DNA of 64,000 bases. It comes from Peteryoungia ipomoeae. GTDB lineage: Bacteria; Pseudomonadota; Alphaproteobacteria; Rhizobiales; Rhizobiaceae. Of this stretch, positions 8,517 to 17,414 are shown piece after piece (within the stretch, counting starts at the first letter, position 1; each line of letters opens with the position of its first letter). The translations under genes were made by a program, and so were the position numbers. The notes beneath the pieces were generated by a model. That model had not been told where the DNA came from and did no database searches. It saw only the letters and a program-made list of their open reading frames with translations. The stretch spans positions 124,001-188,000 of the forward strand of contig NZ_STGV01000003.1 of the NCBI RefSeq assembly GCF_004912165.1. Reading direction: 5' to 3'.

Positions 8517-8635
8517 GAAGACCTCCGAGGGGATTTGAACTCTTAGGCAATCCTTAAAAAGGGGGCGGAATGAAGGCTGGAGGATAGCTGCATTTGCGCG
8601 CCGGCATCAACATTGCGTCATAGGCAGCACGGCCC

Positions 8636-9331
8636 TCAGTCGAAGAGTTTGGCGATCACCGATTGTTCGGCCTTCTCCCATTTGGCCACGACCTCGGCCA
8701 CCTTCTCGATTTCCTCCTCGCTCAAATGATGCGCGCCGTCCGCATCGATCCGGCACAGGCTGAAGGGTTTGCCGACGCTGGCGGACGTCAGATCAAGGGC
8801 TTGCAGGACGCGCAGGACGGCAGCGCAGCCGAAATCGACCGACCGCTCGGTCAGGTGGAAATGGGAGAGCAGAGAACCCGCCTGCTGGGCAAGCGGTGCA
8901 CCGCTACCTATGGCGTGGAAGCCGATATCGGCATAGTGGCCGATCATGCCAGAGGGGGTGATCTCGATGATCCATGGCGCGCCATCGCGCCAGCCGGCCG
9001 CCATGACATAGGCCGAGGGCGTGCCGCCCCCTTCTTCGCCCGGGACATCCGCGATAAAGGTATCATAGTGGTGGCGCAGGATCGGCAGGACATGACCCTG
9101 CAGGGCGCGGCCAATATCCGGCGCCTCAAGGATCGCAGCACTGTTTTCGTTAAAGCAGCGCTGCACATCGGTGAGCACGGAGCGCGCACCGCTGCCGCCC
9201 CAGGCTGCCTTGTCACCAAGGGGATGCAGCTTTTCAGCCGGATAGGTCATGCCGCGCGCCTTGTCGGTGATCTGGGAATCCGAGCCCAGGATCACGCCAT
9301 CTTTGCACACGGTGGCCAGCACGACAGTCAT
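8636..9331 (-). CDS. Stand-alone proteasome-beta-like Ntn hydrolase
   Basis: The 231-residue protein begins M-TVVLATVCKDGVILGSDS. If the initiator Met is removed, Thr1, Asp17 (in GSDSQ) and Lys33 (in PAEKLHP) fall at exactly the catalytic numbers of proteasome beta subunits and HslV. A GSGA segment (GAPLAQQ region) and a long C-terminal helix also fit the fold. No alpha subunit, HslU or Anbu-associated transglutaminase-like gene is visible nearby. It is therefore a self-compartmentalising protease or another Ntn hydrolase of uncertain role. AAAGGA precedes the ATG. Family strongly supported by residue spacing; substrate unknown. Confidence 0.8.
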   Translation of the reverse strand: MTVVLATVCKDGVILGSDSQITDKARGMTYPAEKLHPLGDKAAWGGSGARSVLTDVQRCFNENSAAILEAPDIGRALQGHVLPILRHHYDTFIADVPGEEGGGTPSAYVMAAGWRDGAPWIIEITPSGMIGHYADIGFHAIGSGAPLAQQAGSLLSHFHLTERSVDFGCAAVLRVLQALDLTSASVGKPFSLCRIDADGAHHLSEEEIEKVAEVVAKWEKAEQSVIAKLFD

Positions 9332-9651
9332 TCGGCAATCCTTTCACGTCCTTGAGACCTTGGCCACCGCCCTCTTCGCCGCAGTATCGCGGCAAGCCGG
9401 TGTCCTTCTGACGGACAAGGCGATTGTTCCACCCTGCCCGCTGTCCCTCAAGCGCGCCGCGATCTCTCAGATCCGCATGCCGCGCTTTATCTTGTTGTTT
9501 TTGCGCATGTCTTTGTCCCGAAACCGGTGACCACTTTCGAGAGACATACGCTAGACGCTTTCAGCGCCGCTCCCGTTCCATTTCCCTTGCATTTTGAAGG
9601 AGGCAATCCTGTTGCAGGGCGGCGGCGCGCAGGACCGCAGGTGCACAAAGG
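9332..9651. other. Intergenic stretch, no supported gene
   Basis: These 320 bases separate the Ntn hydrolase from the quinone oxidoreductase. They hold a short palindromic repeat (9504-9550). A plus-strand open frame crosses the stretch but lies antisense to the start of the hydrolase and has no recognisable product. Confidence 0.5.
9504..9550. repeat. Rhizobial-type dispersed palindrome
   Basis: The arms CGCATGTCTTTGTCCCGAAA and, in inverted form, a sequence ending AGAGACATACG pair around CCGGTGACCAC. The GCATGTC...CCCGAAACCG pattern resembles a short dispersed palindrome I know from Rhizobium and Agrobacterium intergenic regions. Copy number cannot be judged from one window. Confidence 0.5.
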
Positions 9652-10653
9652 TCAATCGAAGCTCAGGACGATCTTGCCGATATGTTCGGAGCTTTCCATC
9701 AGCCGGTGCGCGGCGGCGACATCGGCGAAGGGAAGAACCGTGTGGATGACGGGCGCGACCTCACCCGCTTCGAGACGCGGCCAGACCTCCGACTTAAGGT
9801 CGTCGCGGATGGCGCGCTTCTCTTCCGGGCTGCGCGGCCGCATGGTCGAGCCGGTGACCGTCAGCCGCTTGACCATGATTGGCCGGAGATCCGCCTTTTC
9901 GGCCACGGCGCCGCCGAGGAAGGCGATGATCGACAGGCAGCCATCCTTGGCCAGCACCTGCAGGTTGCGATCGAAATAGGCGGCACCGATCATGTCGAGC
10001 ACGGTATCGACGCCCTTGCCGCCGGTATCTGCCTTGATGACCTCGACAAAATCCTCCGTCTTGTAGTTGATGGCCTTGGCCGCACCGAGCTCAACGCAGG
10101 CGGCGCATTTTTCCGCAGATCCTGCGGTGGTGTAAACGGTGGCGCCGAAGGCTTTTGCGAGCTGGATCGAGGTGGTGCCGATGCCCGACGAGCCGCCATG
10201 GATCAGCACCGTCTCGCCGTCGGTCAGGCCGGCCATCTGGAAGAGGTTGGCCCAGACGGTGAAGAAGGTTTCCGGCAGGGCTGCGGCCTTCACCGCATCA
10301 TAGCCCTTTGGCCAGAGAAGCGTCTGGCTGGCGGGAACGGCACAATACTCCGCATAGCCGCCGCCATTGGCGAGGGCACACACCTTGTCGCCCAGCGTGA
10401 AGCCGGTGACGCCTTCGCCAAGGCCTGCCACTTCGCCCGCGATCTCCAGCCCGAGGATCGGACTTGCATCCTTCGGCGGCGGATAGCTGCCCTGGCGCTG
10501 CGCGACATCCGGCCGGTTAACGCCCGCGGCCTCGACCTTCACCAGGATTTCTCCGGCCCGCGGCGTCGGCACCGGCCCTTCGACGATGCGCATGACCTCG
10601 GGCCCGCCCGGCGTGGTGAATTCGACATGGCGCATGGTGGAAGGAAGGGACAT
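9652..10653 (-). CDS. NAD(P)H:quinone oxidoreductase, zeta-crystallin/PIG3-like (MDR superfamily)
   Basis: This medium-chain oxidoreductase has the GroES-like N-terminal half ([22 protein letters not shown]) and the Rossmann half with [20 protein letters not shown] near residue 145, the NADPH-binding loop. Zinc-ligand cysteines are absent, as in quinone oxidoreductases. It probably reduces quinones or reactive enals in the cytoplasm. I chose the ATG at 10653 (CGGAG 8 bases upstream); a GTG lies 9 bases earlier and another ATG at 10635. It is transcribed alone. Confidence 0.88.
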   Translation of the reverse strand: MSLPSTMRHVEFTTPGGPEVMRIVEGPVPTPRAGEILVKVEAAGVNRPDVAQRQGSYPPPKDASPILGLEIAGEVAGLGEGVTGFTLGDKVCALANGGGYAEYCAVPASQTLLWPKGYDAVKAAALPETFFTVWANLFQMAGLTDGETVLIHGGSSGIGTTSIQLAKAFGATVYTTAGSAEKCAACVELGAAKAINYKTEDFVEVIKADTGGKGVDTVLDMIGAAYFDRNLQVLAKDGCLSIIAFLGGAVAEKADLRPIMVKRLTVTGSTMRPRSPEEKRAIRDDLKSEVWPRLEAGEVAPVIHTVLPFADVAAAHRLMESSEHIGKIVLSFD

Positions 10654-10739
10654 GGGAAGCACTCCGGTTGCAGTGGGAGTGCAATAGCTAGGGCACGGCG
10701 TGCGGATTGGGAAGGTGGTTGATGGTCGCGGGTTGGCAA

Positions 10740-11234
10740 TCAGGACGGCGAAGAAGCCCCCGACTCAGCGCAGAGGTCGCATCGCATGAATGTGGCGACT
10801 TGCGTCTCCCTGTAGGGTCCGAAAGGACAAAATCCCAGAGATTCATAAACGGCGCGCGCCTCGATATTGCGCGTTCCCACTTCAAGCAGAAGCGTTTCCT
10901 GTGCCTGGCTGTGCGCAAGCTTTAGACATTCCTGCATAAGCCGGCGCCCAATGCCCTTGCGGGCCTGTCGAGGATCAACAATCAGACGCTTGACCTCGGC
11001 CTGTCCCTGGCCAAGATCGAACAGAACGACGCAGCCGACGGCCTGAACCCCAAGCCGGGCTATAACAACATATGTGCCGGGTCGATCAAGACTGCGGCGG
11101 GTAATCGGTTTGCGGTATTCCCCGGGATAAAGACGCGCTGCGGCGGCATCCGACAACTGCAGTAGTCGATCAACATCCGGTTGCTCTGCGGCTTCAACGG
11201 CGATTTCAAGCGGCGGTTGATACTGCTCCGACAT
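10740..11234 (-). CDS. GNAT family N-acetyltransferase
   Basis: The 164-residue protein has the acetyl-CoA-binding signature [19 protein letters not shown] near residue 90, preceded by VKRLIVDP, and the C-terminal YESLGF motif with RxxFxRCDL-like ending. Length and order match single-domain GNATs such as the YsnE type. The acceptor substrate cannot be told. The ribosome site GGGAGG is 12 bases from the ATG, rather far. Confidence 0.85.
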   Translation of the reverse strand: MSEQYQPPLEIAVEAAEQPDVDRLLQLSDAAAARLYPGEYRKPITRRSLDRPGTYVVIARLGVQAVGCVVLFDLGQGQAEVKRLIVDPRQARKGIGRRLMQECLKLAHSQAQETLLLEVGTRNIEARAVYESLGFCPFGPYRETQVATFMRCDLCAESGASSPS

Positions 11235-11273
11235 GCTATCTCGCGACCTCCCGCGGCTTGGTTCCAGTGAACC

Positions 11274-11978
11274 CTAGTTCGCCAGCGCGGCCCTGTCCTG
11301 ATTATCCAGCTGCTCCACGAGAGCCAACAACTGGTCTTCCTGGCTGAGCGCCGCCGCCTCGCTAAAGCCAAGCAAATCTCCCGAGGAAACATTCAATGTC
11401 TGCAGCAAATGGTCGATGAAGGGCCTCGATCCCGGCCCCAGATTGCGAGCCGCCAGGAATGCTCCAATTTTTTCAGCGGACAATTCGCCTTCCAGATAGC
11501 CAGCCTGCCGGTGACAGGCAACGTCCTGAAAAAAGTCAAATGCCTGCTGAACCGAAGACTTGTCCGCGGCGGCCGGAGGGAATCCTTCATTATCCAGTAC
11601 CACGCAAGTTCCACCCAAGATCAGCATATTGTAGCCGGTCATCTGCTTGAACAGACTCCTGTCGGCGTCACTGGGATATACGAAACCCTCGTTGCCGATC
11701 AGGCTGAAATCCTGATCATTCAACTCCAAGACGAGCGCGCGTGCAGCAAAGCTTTTCTCGGACCAATTCTGGCCTTTTATATCAAAGCTGTAGCGGCCCT
11801 CCTCATCTTCGCTGACACGTTTTGCGATAGACGGATCCTGACACAGGTTGTCCAGCATCTTCTCAAGATCCGCGCGCGCCGCCGTGCCAACGGCTTCAGA
11901 AAAACCACCGGCGCAATCCTGGGCCTTTGCAGGCTTGGAGTAGGATGAAGACGTTCCGTGGCTGCAAGGCACTTGCAT
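11274..11978 (-). CDS. Orphan protein of unknown function, 234 residues
   Basis: I start this at ATG 11978 because GGGGGAG lies 8 bases upstream; a longer reading to 12122 would overlap the end of the next gene and encode a basic, unlikely N-terminus. The product begins MQVPCSHGTSSSYSKPAKAQ and has several cysteines (CAGG, CVVLD, ACHRQ) and a C-terminal acidic helix. No signal peptide or known motif is recognised. It follows the EAL-GGDEF gene on the same strand by about 120 bases, so co-transcription is possible. Confidence 0.5.
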   Translation of the reverse strand: MQVPCSHGTSSSYSKPAKAQDCAGGFSEAVGTAARADLEKMLDNLCQDPSIAKRVSEDEEGRYSFDIKGQNWSEKSFAARALVLELNDQDFSLIGNEGFVYPSDADRSLFKQMTGYNMLILGGTCVVLDNEGFPPAAADKSSVQQAFDFFQDVACHRQAGYLEGELSAEKIGAFLAARNLGPGSRPFIDHLLQTLNVSSGDLLGFSEAAALSQEDQLLALVEQLDNQDRAALAN

Positions 11979-12102
11979 GAATGGCACTCCCCCAAAAAAA
12001 CCAATTGCGTGAATAAAATCTAGAAAACACCTTATAGGTGCATCCTTGCGCGTGGCTTTTGGAAGAATGTGGTTGTGACGGCAAGCCAACCCCTGCCGCA
12101 CT

Positions 12103-13902
12103 TCACATTCCGAGCGCTGCAATCTCCAGCCCGCTCTCGCCGTCCTTGGCGCGCTTCTTCAGCTCGGCGATTTCCGTGCTGATCGCGTCGACGTCGTCGA
12201 TGACGCGGCCGGCGGGGAGTTCGAGCACGCCGATGGAGCAGCGCATCAGCGGGAAATCGCGGGCGTGGCCGAGGCGGTCCTCGCCGCGGATGCGACCGGA
12301 CTTCCGGTCTGCTGTGGAATAGAGTTCGATCACGTCGTCATGGAAATCCGAGAGCAGGCGTTCGAGGATTTCGGTGAGATCCTCGCGGGTCCAGTCGGTG
12401 ACGCCGATAAAGAAATCGTCGCCGCCGACATGGCCGAGAAAATCGCCCTCGGAGAAGAAATAGCGGCGCATGAGGGCGGCGAAGAGCGAGATGGCGTGAT
12501 CGCCCTGGTGGAAGCCGTAATGGTCGTTGAACGGCTTGAAGTGGTCGAAGTCGCAGTAGCAGAAGAAGCGCGTGGCATCGCCGTCGAGCGCGCTGTCGCG
12601 CATGAAATCGCGGATGGCGCGGTTGCCCGGCAGGCCGGTGAGCGGGTTCTGGTCTTGCGCCGTCTTCAGCTGTTTCTCGTTGATGATGCGGATCAGCGAG
12701 GCGGCAGACACGACGCCGGCATAACGCATGTTTTCCGTCAGGATGACGCAGTCGGAGCCTTCCATGTTGGCGAAGATGGTCATCAGCCGCTCGGCATCGG
12801 CATCCAGCCCGACGATCGGGGCTCGGTCGACGAAATGCGAGATCGAGCGTTCATAGACCTTGTTCTTGAGGAGATCGCGGCCGAAGGGCTGGTAGATGTA
12901 TTCCTTCAAATGCCGCTCGTTGATGATGCCGCGCGGTTCCCCATTGGCGTTGAGCACGGGGAAGAAACTCTGGCCCGGATGGCGGCGGAAGAGATCGAAG
13001 ACGTGTTCGATGCTTTCGTGCTCGAAAACGGTAGGCAGCGCCTCGATCTGCTTGCGGATGAGGATCTCGTCGAGCGACTGGCCGGCCCGACGGGCCTTGC
13101 CGACATCCTGCAGATGCGGAAAGGCGCTTTTGAGCTCTGCCATCAGCGTGGTCGGGCGGGCGATGAACCAGCCCTGCACGAGATCGACGCCGAATTCGCG
13201 ACAGGCGAGGAATTCCGTTTCGGTCTCGATACCCTCGGCAATGACGCGCACGCCGAGCACATGACAGAAGTTGACGATGTTCTTGACCAGATGGCGCTTG
13301 CGCGGGTTGTGGTCGAGGCCGGCGATGAAATGGCGATCGATCTTCACATAGTCGACCGGGTAATCGCAGAGCAGCTTCATCTCGCCATGGCCAACGCCGA
13401 AATCATCGATGGCGAGCTTGAAGCCGGAGCGGCGCAGGCGCTCGACGAGCCCCGCAAATTCCGGCACCTGGGTGTTGTCGAAGCGCTCGGAAAGCTCGAA
13501 GCAGATGGACGACGGCGGCACCTGCGCCTTGCGCAGCTGGTCGAGCAGCGTGTCGATCAGCGCATTGCCCTCGCGGATCAGCCGGACATCGAGGTTCAGA
13601 AAGAGCGTGGCGCCGGCGCGATCCGGCAAGGCGGCGAACTTTGCCACGGCGCGGGTGGAGACCATCTGCTCCAGCGCCAGAAGCTGGCCGGCTTCGGCGG
13701 CATGGTCGATGAGGTCCAGCGGGCTGTCATAGCCGATGCGATCATGGCCGCGCAGCAGGCTCTCATAACCAAAGACGGCGCCGGTTCCGACCTCGACGAT
13801 CGGTTGGAAGGCATTTTCCACCACCAGCTTGACGAGCGTGACGAGCTGATCGCCGGCAAAACGCCGGGCGTTGGGCTGAGCCTCCATCAGCTGCGACACC
13901 AT
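12103..13902 (-). CDS. EAL-CBS-CBS-GGDEF cyclic-di-GMP enzyme
   Basis: The 599-residue cytoplasmic protein makes and/or breaks cyclic-di-GMP. The N-terminal EAL domain (about 25-265) has E47 in YESLLRG (ESL instead of EAL), the DDFG segment, VKIDRHF and EGIETETE, so phosphodiesterase residues look complete. Two CBS modules follow (about 285-410), a likely nucleotide-sensing switch. The C-terminal GGDEF domain (about 430-590) carries CDFDHFKPFNDHYG and the motif GGDDF, also compatible with activity. No membrane helices. AGGAG precedes the ATG. EAL-first order with a CBS linker is less common than GGDEF-EAL. Net activity unknown. Confidence 0.92.
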   Translation of the reverse strand: MVSQLMEAQPNARRFAGDQLVTLVKLVVENAFQPIVEVGTGAVFGYESLLRGHDRIGYDSPLDLIDHAAEAGQLLALEQMVSTRAVAKFAALPDRAGATLFLNLDVRLIREGNALIDTLLDQLRKAQVPPSSICFELSERFDNTQVPEFAGLVERLRRSGFKLAIDDFGVGHGEMKLLCDYPVDYVKIDRHFIAGLDHNPRKRHLVKNIVNFCHVLGVRVIAEGIETETEFLACREFGVDLVQGWFIARPTTLMAELKSAFPHLQDVGKARRAGQSLDEILIRKQIEALPTVFEHESIEHVFDLFRRHPGQSFFPVLNANGEPRGIINERHLKEYIYQPFGRDLLKNKVYERSISHFVDRAPIVGLDADAERLMTIFANMEGSDCVILTENMRYAGVVSAASLIRIINEKQLKTAQDQNPLTGLPGNRAIRDFMRDSALDGDATRFFCYCDFDHFKPFNDHYGFHQGDHAISLFAALMRRYFFSEGDFLGHVGGDDFFIGVTDWTREDLTEILERLLSDFHDDVIELYSTADRKSGRIRGEDRLGHARDFPLMRCSIGVLELPAGRVIDDVDAISTEIAELKKRAKDGESGLEIAALGM

Positions 13903-14038
13903 TAGAAACTCCTGGATTATCCCTTTGTTTTAATGGGTGAAATCTGCGTCACAAGCGTCAACAAATCCTTTCCTCAAAATGACAGTTCCATGAAGTTTAC
14001 CCGGCATTTGTGGTGTGTTTGATGCAGTCCGATTTTTA

Positions 14039-14058
14039 TTGATTGATCAGTCAATCAA
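14039..14058. promoter_or_regulatory. Palindromic operator upstream of betI
   Basis: TTGATTGATCAGTCAATCAA has 8-bp perfect arms around TCAG and ends 30 bases before the betI ATG. TetR-family repressors bind such palindromes, so this is the expected autoregulatory BetI site controlling betIB. Binding is inferred. Confidence 0.6.
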
Positions 14059-14088
14059 AACTATGCTGACGTCTTCCAAGGAGACATC

Positions 14089-14718
14089 ATGCCGAAGATC
14101 GGAATGGAACCGCTGCGTCGAAAGGCGCTTGTGGACGCAGCACTGAAGACGATTGGCCATCATGGCTCGCTCAGCGTCACCATGTCGGAGATCGCCCGCG
14201 AGGCCGGCGTTTCGGCAGCGCTTGCGCATCATTATTTCGGCTCCAAGGACCAGCTTCTGATCGAGACCATCCGCTCGCTGTTGCGCCAGTTGAAGGCGGA
14301 TGCGGTTCTGGCGCTGGCTGAGGCGCAGACGCCGCGCGAGCGGATCTCGGCCGTCATCCGCATCTCGTTCCAGGCCGATCAGTTCGCCTCCGATGTGGTG
14401 GCGGCCTGGCTTGCCTTCTACTCCGAGGCGCAACGCTCCGAAGAGGTGCGGCGGCTGCTGGCACTTTACGCGCGACGTCTGCATTCGAACCTCATGTCGG
14501 GATTGAGGCCGCTTTGCGGACCTGAGGCAGGTCGGATTGCCGATGGCGCGGCGGCAATGATCGACGGGCTCTATATCCGGCAATCTTTGAAGGCAGCCCC
14601 CCTTTCGATTGATGCCTCTGTCGCATTGGTCGAGGATTATGTGGCGGGTCAGCTTGCCTCCCACCCTCTCCTTGAGGGGGAGGGTCGGACCAAAGGTCCG
14701 GGGTGGGGTGACGCATGA
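14089..14718 (+). CDS. betI: BetI, TetR-family repressor of betaine synthesis
   Basis: The 209-residue protein has the N-terminal TetR helix-turn-helix (SVTMSEIAREAGVSAALAHH-YF) and the betI-type ligand domain. BetI represses bet genes until choline is present. AAGGAG precedes the ATG, and an operator palindrome lies upstream. The last roughly 20 residues (from SHPLLEGEGRTKG) are encoded by an intergenic palindromic repeat that begins at about 14657, so the natural C-terminus (near VAGQLA) has been replaced or extended by repeat sequence. The start of the tail is clear from repeat sequence; the effect on function is unknown. Confidence 0.9.
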   Translation: MPKIGMEPLRRKALVDAALKTIGHHGSLSVTMSEIAREAGVSAALAHHYFGSKDQLLIETIRSLLRQLKADAVLALAEAQTPRERISAVIRISFQADQFASDVVAAWLAFYSEAQRSEEVRRLLALYARRLHSNLMSGLRPLCGPEAGRIADGAAAMIDGLYIRQSLKAAPLSIDASVALVEDYVAGQLASHPLLEGEGRTKGPGWGDA

Positions 14719-14806
14719 GCCACGAATGCCGAGCGTAGCGAAGACTTGAAATCACCCCCACCCGCCGCTTCGCGGCGACCTCCCCCCTCAAGGGGGAGGT
14801 GGAGAG
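14657..14806. repeat. GC-rich palindromic intergenic element overlapping the betI 3' end
   Basis: The left part (CACCCTCTCCTTGAGGGGG ... GGGGTGGGGTGA) is mirrored by the right part (TCACCCCCACCC ... CCCTCAAGGGGGAGGTGG), forming a long imperfect inverted repeat with internal small hairpins. It supplies the betI stop codon and fills the betI-betB gap. It resembles rhizobial palindromic mosaic elements. Confidence 0.7.
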
Positions 14807-14830
14807 AAACCACCCGTCTGGAGACAAGAC

Positions 14831-16294
14831 ATGAAAGCCCAACCGCAAGCCTCGCATTTCATTGACGGCGAGTATGTCGAAGATACCGACGGCACCGTCA
14901 TCGAAAGCATCTATCCGGCGACCGGCGAAGTGATCGCAAGGCTGCACGCCGCAACGCCTGCAATCGTCGAGATGGCGATCGCCTCTGCCAAGCGAGCGCA
15001 GAAGGAATGGGCCTCGTGGAGCCCGGCGGCGCGCGGTCGCGTGCTGAAGAAGGCCGCCGAGATCATGCGCGAGCGCAACCGCGAACTCTCCGAACTCGAA
15101 ACCCTCGATACCGGCAAGCCGATCCAGGAAACCATCGTCGCCGACCCGACTTCGGGTGCCGACAGTTTCGAATTCTTCGGCGGCATCATCGCAACCGCCA
15201 TGAATGGCAGCCAGATCCCGCTGGGGGGTGACTGGGCCTATACCAAGCGCGTGCCGCTCGGCGTGGTCGTTGGCATCGGCGCCTGGAACTACCCGCAGCA
15301 GATCGCCTGCTGGAAGGGCGCACCGGCGCTTGCCGCCGGCAATGCCATGGTGTTCAAGCCTTCGGAAGTGACGCCGCTCGGCGCACTCAAGATCGCCGAG
15401 ATCCTCATCGAGGCCGGCGCACCCAAGGGCGTCTACAATGTCATCCAGGGCGACCGCGAAACAGGTCCGCTGCTGGTTTCCCATCCCGACGTCGCCAAGG
15501 TTTCGCTGACCGGTTCCGTGCCGACGGGGCGCAAGGTGGCGGGTGCCGCCGCCAGCCAGCTGAAGCATGTGACGATGGAGCTCGGCGGCAAGTCGCCGCT
15601 GGTCGTCTTCGACGATGCCGATATCGACAGCGCGATTTCGGGCGCCATGCTGGGCAATTTCTATTCGACCGGCCAGGTCTGCTCAAACGGCACGCGCGTC
15701 TTCGTGCAGAAGGCGATCAAGGAGACCTTCCTCTCGCGGCTCAAGGCCCGCACGGAGGCGATCGTGATCGGCGATCCGCAGGACGAGGCAACGCAGATGG
15801 GACCGATGGTCTCGCTGAGCCAGCGCGACAAGGTCATGTCCTATATCGACAAGGGCAAGGCGGAGGGTGCGACGCTTGTCACCGGCGGCGGCATTCCAAA
15901 CAGCATTACCGGCGAGGGCTTCTACATCCAGCCGACCGTGTTTGCCGATGTCACCGACGACATGACCATCGCGCGGGAAGAGATCTTCGGGCCTGTGATG
16001 TGCGTGCTCGATTTCGACGACGAGGCCGAGGTGATCGAACGGGCCAATGCCACCGAGTTCGGTCTTTCAGCCGGCGTGTTCACCGCCGATTTCTCCCGTG
16101 CGCATCGCGTGGTGGATCAGCTGGAGGCCGGAACGCTGTGGATCAACACCTATAATCTCTGCCCGGTCGAGATCCCCTTCGGCGGCTCCAAGCAGTCGGG
16201 CTTCGGTCGCGAGAACTCGGCAGCGGCGCTGGAGCATTATTCCGAGCTGAAGACGGTCTATGTCGGCATGGGCAAGTGCGAGGCGCCGTATTGA
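14831..16294 (+). CDS. betB: Betaine aldehyde dehydrogenase
   Basis: BetB oxidises betaine aldehyde to glycine betaine with NAD(P)+, the second step from choline. The 487 residues match the family length. The catalytic general base Glu250 lies in MELGGKSP and the nucleophile Cys284 in GQVCSNGTR; the coenzyme loop GSVPTGR is at about 228. GGAGACAAGAC precedes the ATG at 14831. It lies directly after betI, but its usual partner betA is separated by 1.1 kb of repeats and a toxin-antitoxin pair on the opposite strand. Confidence 0.95.
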   Translation: MKAQPQASHFIDGEYVEDTDGTVIESIYPATGEVIARLHAATPAIVEMAIASAKRAQKEWASWSPAARGRVLKKAAEIMRERNRELSELETLDTGKPIQETIVADPTSGADSFEFFGGIIATAMNGSQIPLGGDWAYTKRVPLGVVVGIGAWNYPQQIACWKGAPALAAGNAMVFKPSEVTPLGALKIAEILIEAGAPKGVYNVIQGDRETGPLLVSHPDVAKVSLTGSVPTGRKVAGAAASQLKHVTMELGGKSPLVVFDDADIDSAISGAMLGNFYSTGQVCSNGTRVFVQKAIKETFLSRLKARTEAIVIGDPQDEATQMGPMVSLSQRDKVMSYIDKGKAEGATLVTGGGIPNSITGEGFYIQPTVFADVTDDMTIAREEIFGPVMCVLDFDDEAEVIERANATEFGLSAGVFTADFSRAHRVVDQLEAGTLWINTYNLCPVEIPFGGSKQSGFGRENSAAALEHYSELKTVYVGMGKCEAPY

Positions 16295-16317
16295 GATGAG
16301 CGTGGCCGTCGCGCAAA

Positions 16318-16690
16318 TTCGCCCCCCTCTGCCCTGCCGGGCATCTCCCCCACAAGGGGGGAGAGCGGATGTCGGCTGGGCGCGCAACCGACAAAAAACC
16401 ACGAGCACATGGCCGGTCGGACGTTCAGGAGGCACAGCGCTGGCGGCCACTCTCCCCCCTTGTGGGGGAGATGTCGGCGGAGCCGACAGAGGGGGGTACC
16501 CCCGGCGACAGAAAGACGGGCGCAGCTTCGCCCCCCTCATCCGCCCTTCGGGCACCTTCTCCCCGCTGGGGAGAAGAGGGAGCGCGCGGCGATTGCGTGA
16601 CCTCCTCTCCCCTCGGGGAGAGGATGGCCGAGCGAAGCGGAGCTCAAGCGCAACGCGTTGCGCTGGGGGGGAGAGGGCGGCGCGGTTCAA
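16318..16690. repeat. Two adjacent GC-rich palindromic mosaic elements
   Basis: The first element (16318-16503) starts CCCCTCTGCC...ATCTCCCCCACAAGGGG and ends in its mirror image CTCCCCCCTTGTGGGGGAGATG...GAGGGG. The second (about 16535-16690) contains CTTCTCCCCGCTGGGGAGAAG and CCTCTCCCCTCGGGGAGAGG hairpins. They fill the 424-bp gap between betB and the antitoxin gene. The first is the same family as the elements in the cys locus. Open frames crossing them are repeat-derived. Confidence 0.75.
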
Positions 16691-16718
16691 CCTTCAGAAG
16701 CCTAACCGCGGCAGAAAT

Positions 16719-17069
16719 TCACACTACGATGTCATCGAGATCGACGTTAAGTGCCACCGCAATACGCTTCAGCACGTCGACGGAACCGGTCTTCTTTCCG
16801 CTCTCGATTTCCGAAAGGTAAGGCTGGGAAATGCCGGCGGCCATGGCGAGGTCGGAGACGGTCATCTTGCGGTAGGTGCGGAAAACACGGACAGGGTTTT
16901 CACCGTTGGCACGTGCCTCGACGATGTCCAGTGGCCAGACTTCCTGCCCTGCCGCAATCTCAGCCAGGACAGCACTTGCTTCCAGACCGTCAATCAGGTC
17001 TTCGTAGTCTTCTTCGCTGAGCAAGACATAAGCCTTGCCCTCAATTTCGATTCTCTGAATCCGTCCCAT
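16719..17069 (-). CDS. Antitoxin with C-terminal XRE helix-turn-helix
   Basis: The 116-residue protein has an N-terminal half with IEGKAYVLLSEEDYEDLID, resembling Phd/YefM-like antitoxin beginnings, and a C-terminal XRE DNA-binding domain (KMTVSDLAMAAGISQPYLSE, about residues 68-110). It should neutralise the RelE-like toxin encoded 6 bases upstream and autoregulate the pair. Toxin-first order recalls HigBA modules. The combination of a Phd-like front with an XRE back is inferred from motif similarity. Function as a pair is well supported by layout. Confidence 0.85.
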   Translation of the reverse strand: MGRIQRIEIEGKAYVLLSEEDYEDLIDGLEASAVLAEIAAGQEVWPLDIVEARANGENPVRVFRTYRKMTVSDLAMAAGISQPYLSEIESGKKTGSVDVLKRIAVALNVDLDDIVV

Positions 17070-17075
17070 GGCCTC

Positions 17076-17321
17076 TCATTCCTTGTAGATGCTGCCGCGC
17101 GGACCTGCCGCCACAACCAGGACAATCCTACCCTGATCGTCAATGATGACGCGATCGTCGCCAACCCGGATACGCCAGAAGGGCATGCCCTTCATCTTCT
17201 TGATGTCGACCCTTTCGCCTCGAGCATAGGCCTTTACCTTCGCGATGATCGCGAGACGGCGCTTGGGTTGCATGCTCTGCAGCGCCTTGTCAGCGCGCTG
17301 CGACACCACGACTTCCTTCAT
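17076..17321 (-). CDS. RelE/HigB-like toxin
   Basis: I start at ATG 17321, giving 81 residues (MKEVVVSQRADKALQSMQPK...); a longer frame to 17426 would run through the promoter. The C-terminal block PFWRIRVGDDRVIIDDQGRIVLVV is typical of the RelE/ParE superfamily, many of which cleave mRNA at the ribosome while ParE members poison gyrase. Basic residues (R, K) dominate the surface-exposed parts. It precedes its antitoxin by 6 bases and sits between betB and betA on the opposite strand. Confidence 0.85.
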   Translation of the reverse strand: MKEVVVSQRADKALQSMQPKRRLAIIAKVKAYARGERVDIKKMKGMPFWRIRVGDDRVIIDDQGRIVLVVAAGPRGSIYKE

Positions 17322-17358
17322 CCTGCCGCCTTCGCTCTCAGCGATGTCGATACGCAAG

Positions 17359-17387
17359 ACTATAGCGTATCGCGATACACCTGTCAC
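17359..17387 (-). promoter_or_regulatory. Toxin-antitoxin promoter with operator palindrome in the spacer
   Basis: On the minus strand GTGACA (17387-17382) and TATAGT (17364-17359) are 17 bp apart. The perfect 12-bp palindrome GTATCGCGATAC (17367-17378) lies inside the spacer, where repressor binding would exclude RNA polymerase. This fits autorepression by the XRE antitoxin. The site is only 28-56 bases from the betA ATG. Confidence 0.65.
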
Positions 17388-17414
17388 CTTCGCCACTAAC
17401 GCTGGACGCCTTCC

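Noticed and set aside
9249..9530. 93-codon frame crossing the start of the Ntn hydrolase
   Set aside because: Mostly antisense to a real gene and the rest is repeat-bearing intergenic sequence.
12265..13905. 546-codon plus-strand frame opposite the EAL-GGDEF gene
   Set aside because: Low-complexity E/A/D composition from the complementary strand; the minus-strand gene has clear catalytic motifs.
16260..17399. 379-codon plus-strand frame over repeats and the TA pair
   Set aside because: Its first part is palindromic repeat and the rest is antisense to toxin and antitoxin genes.
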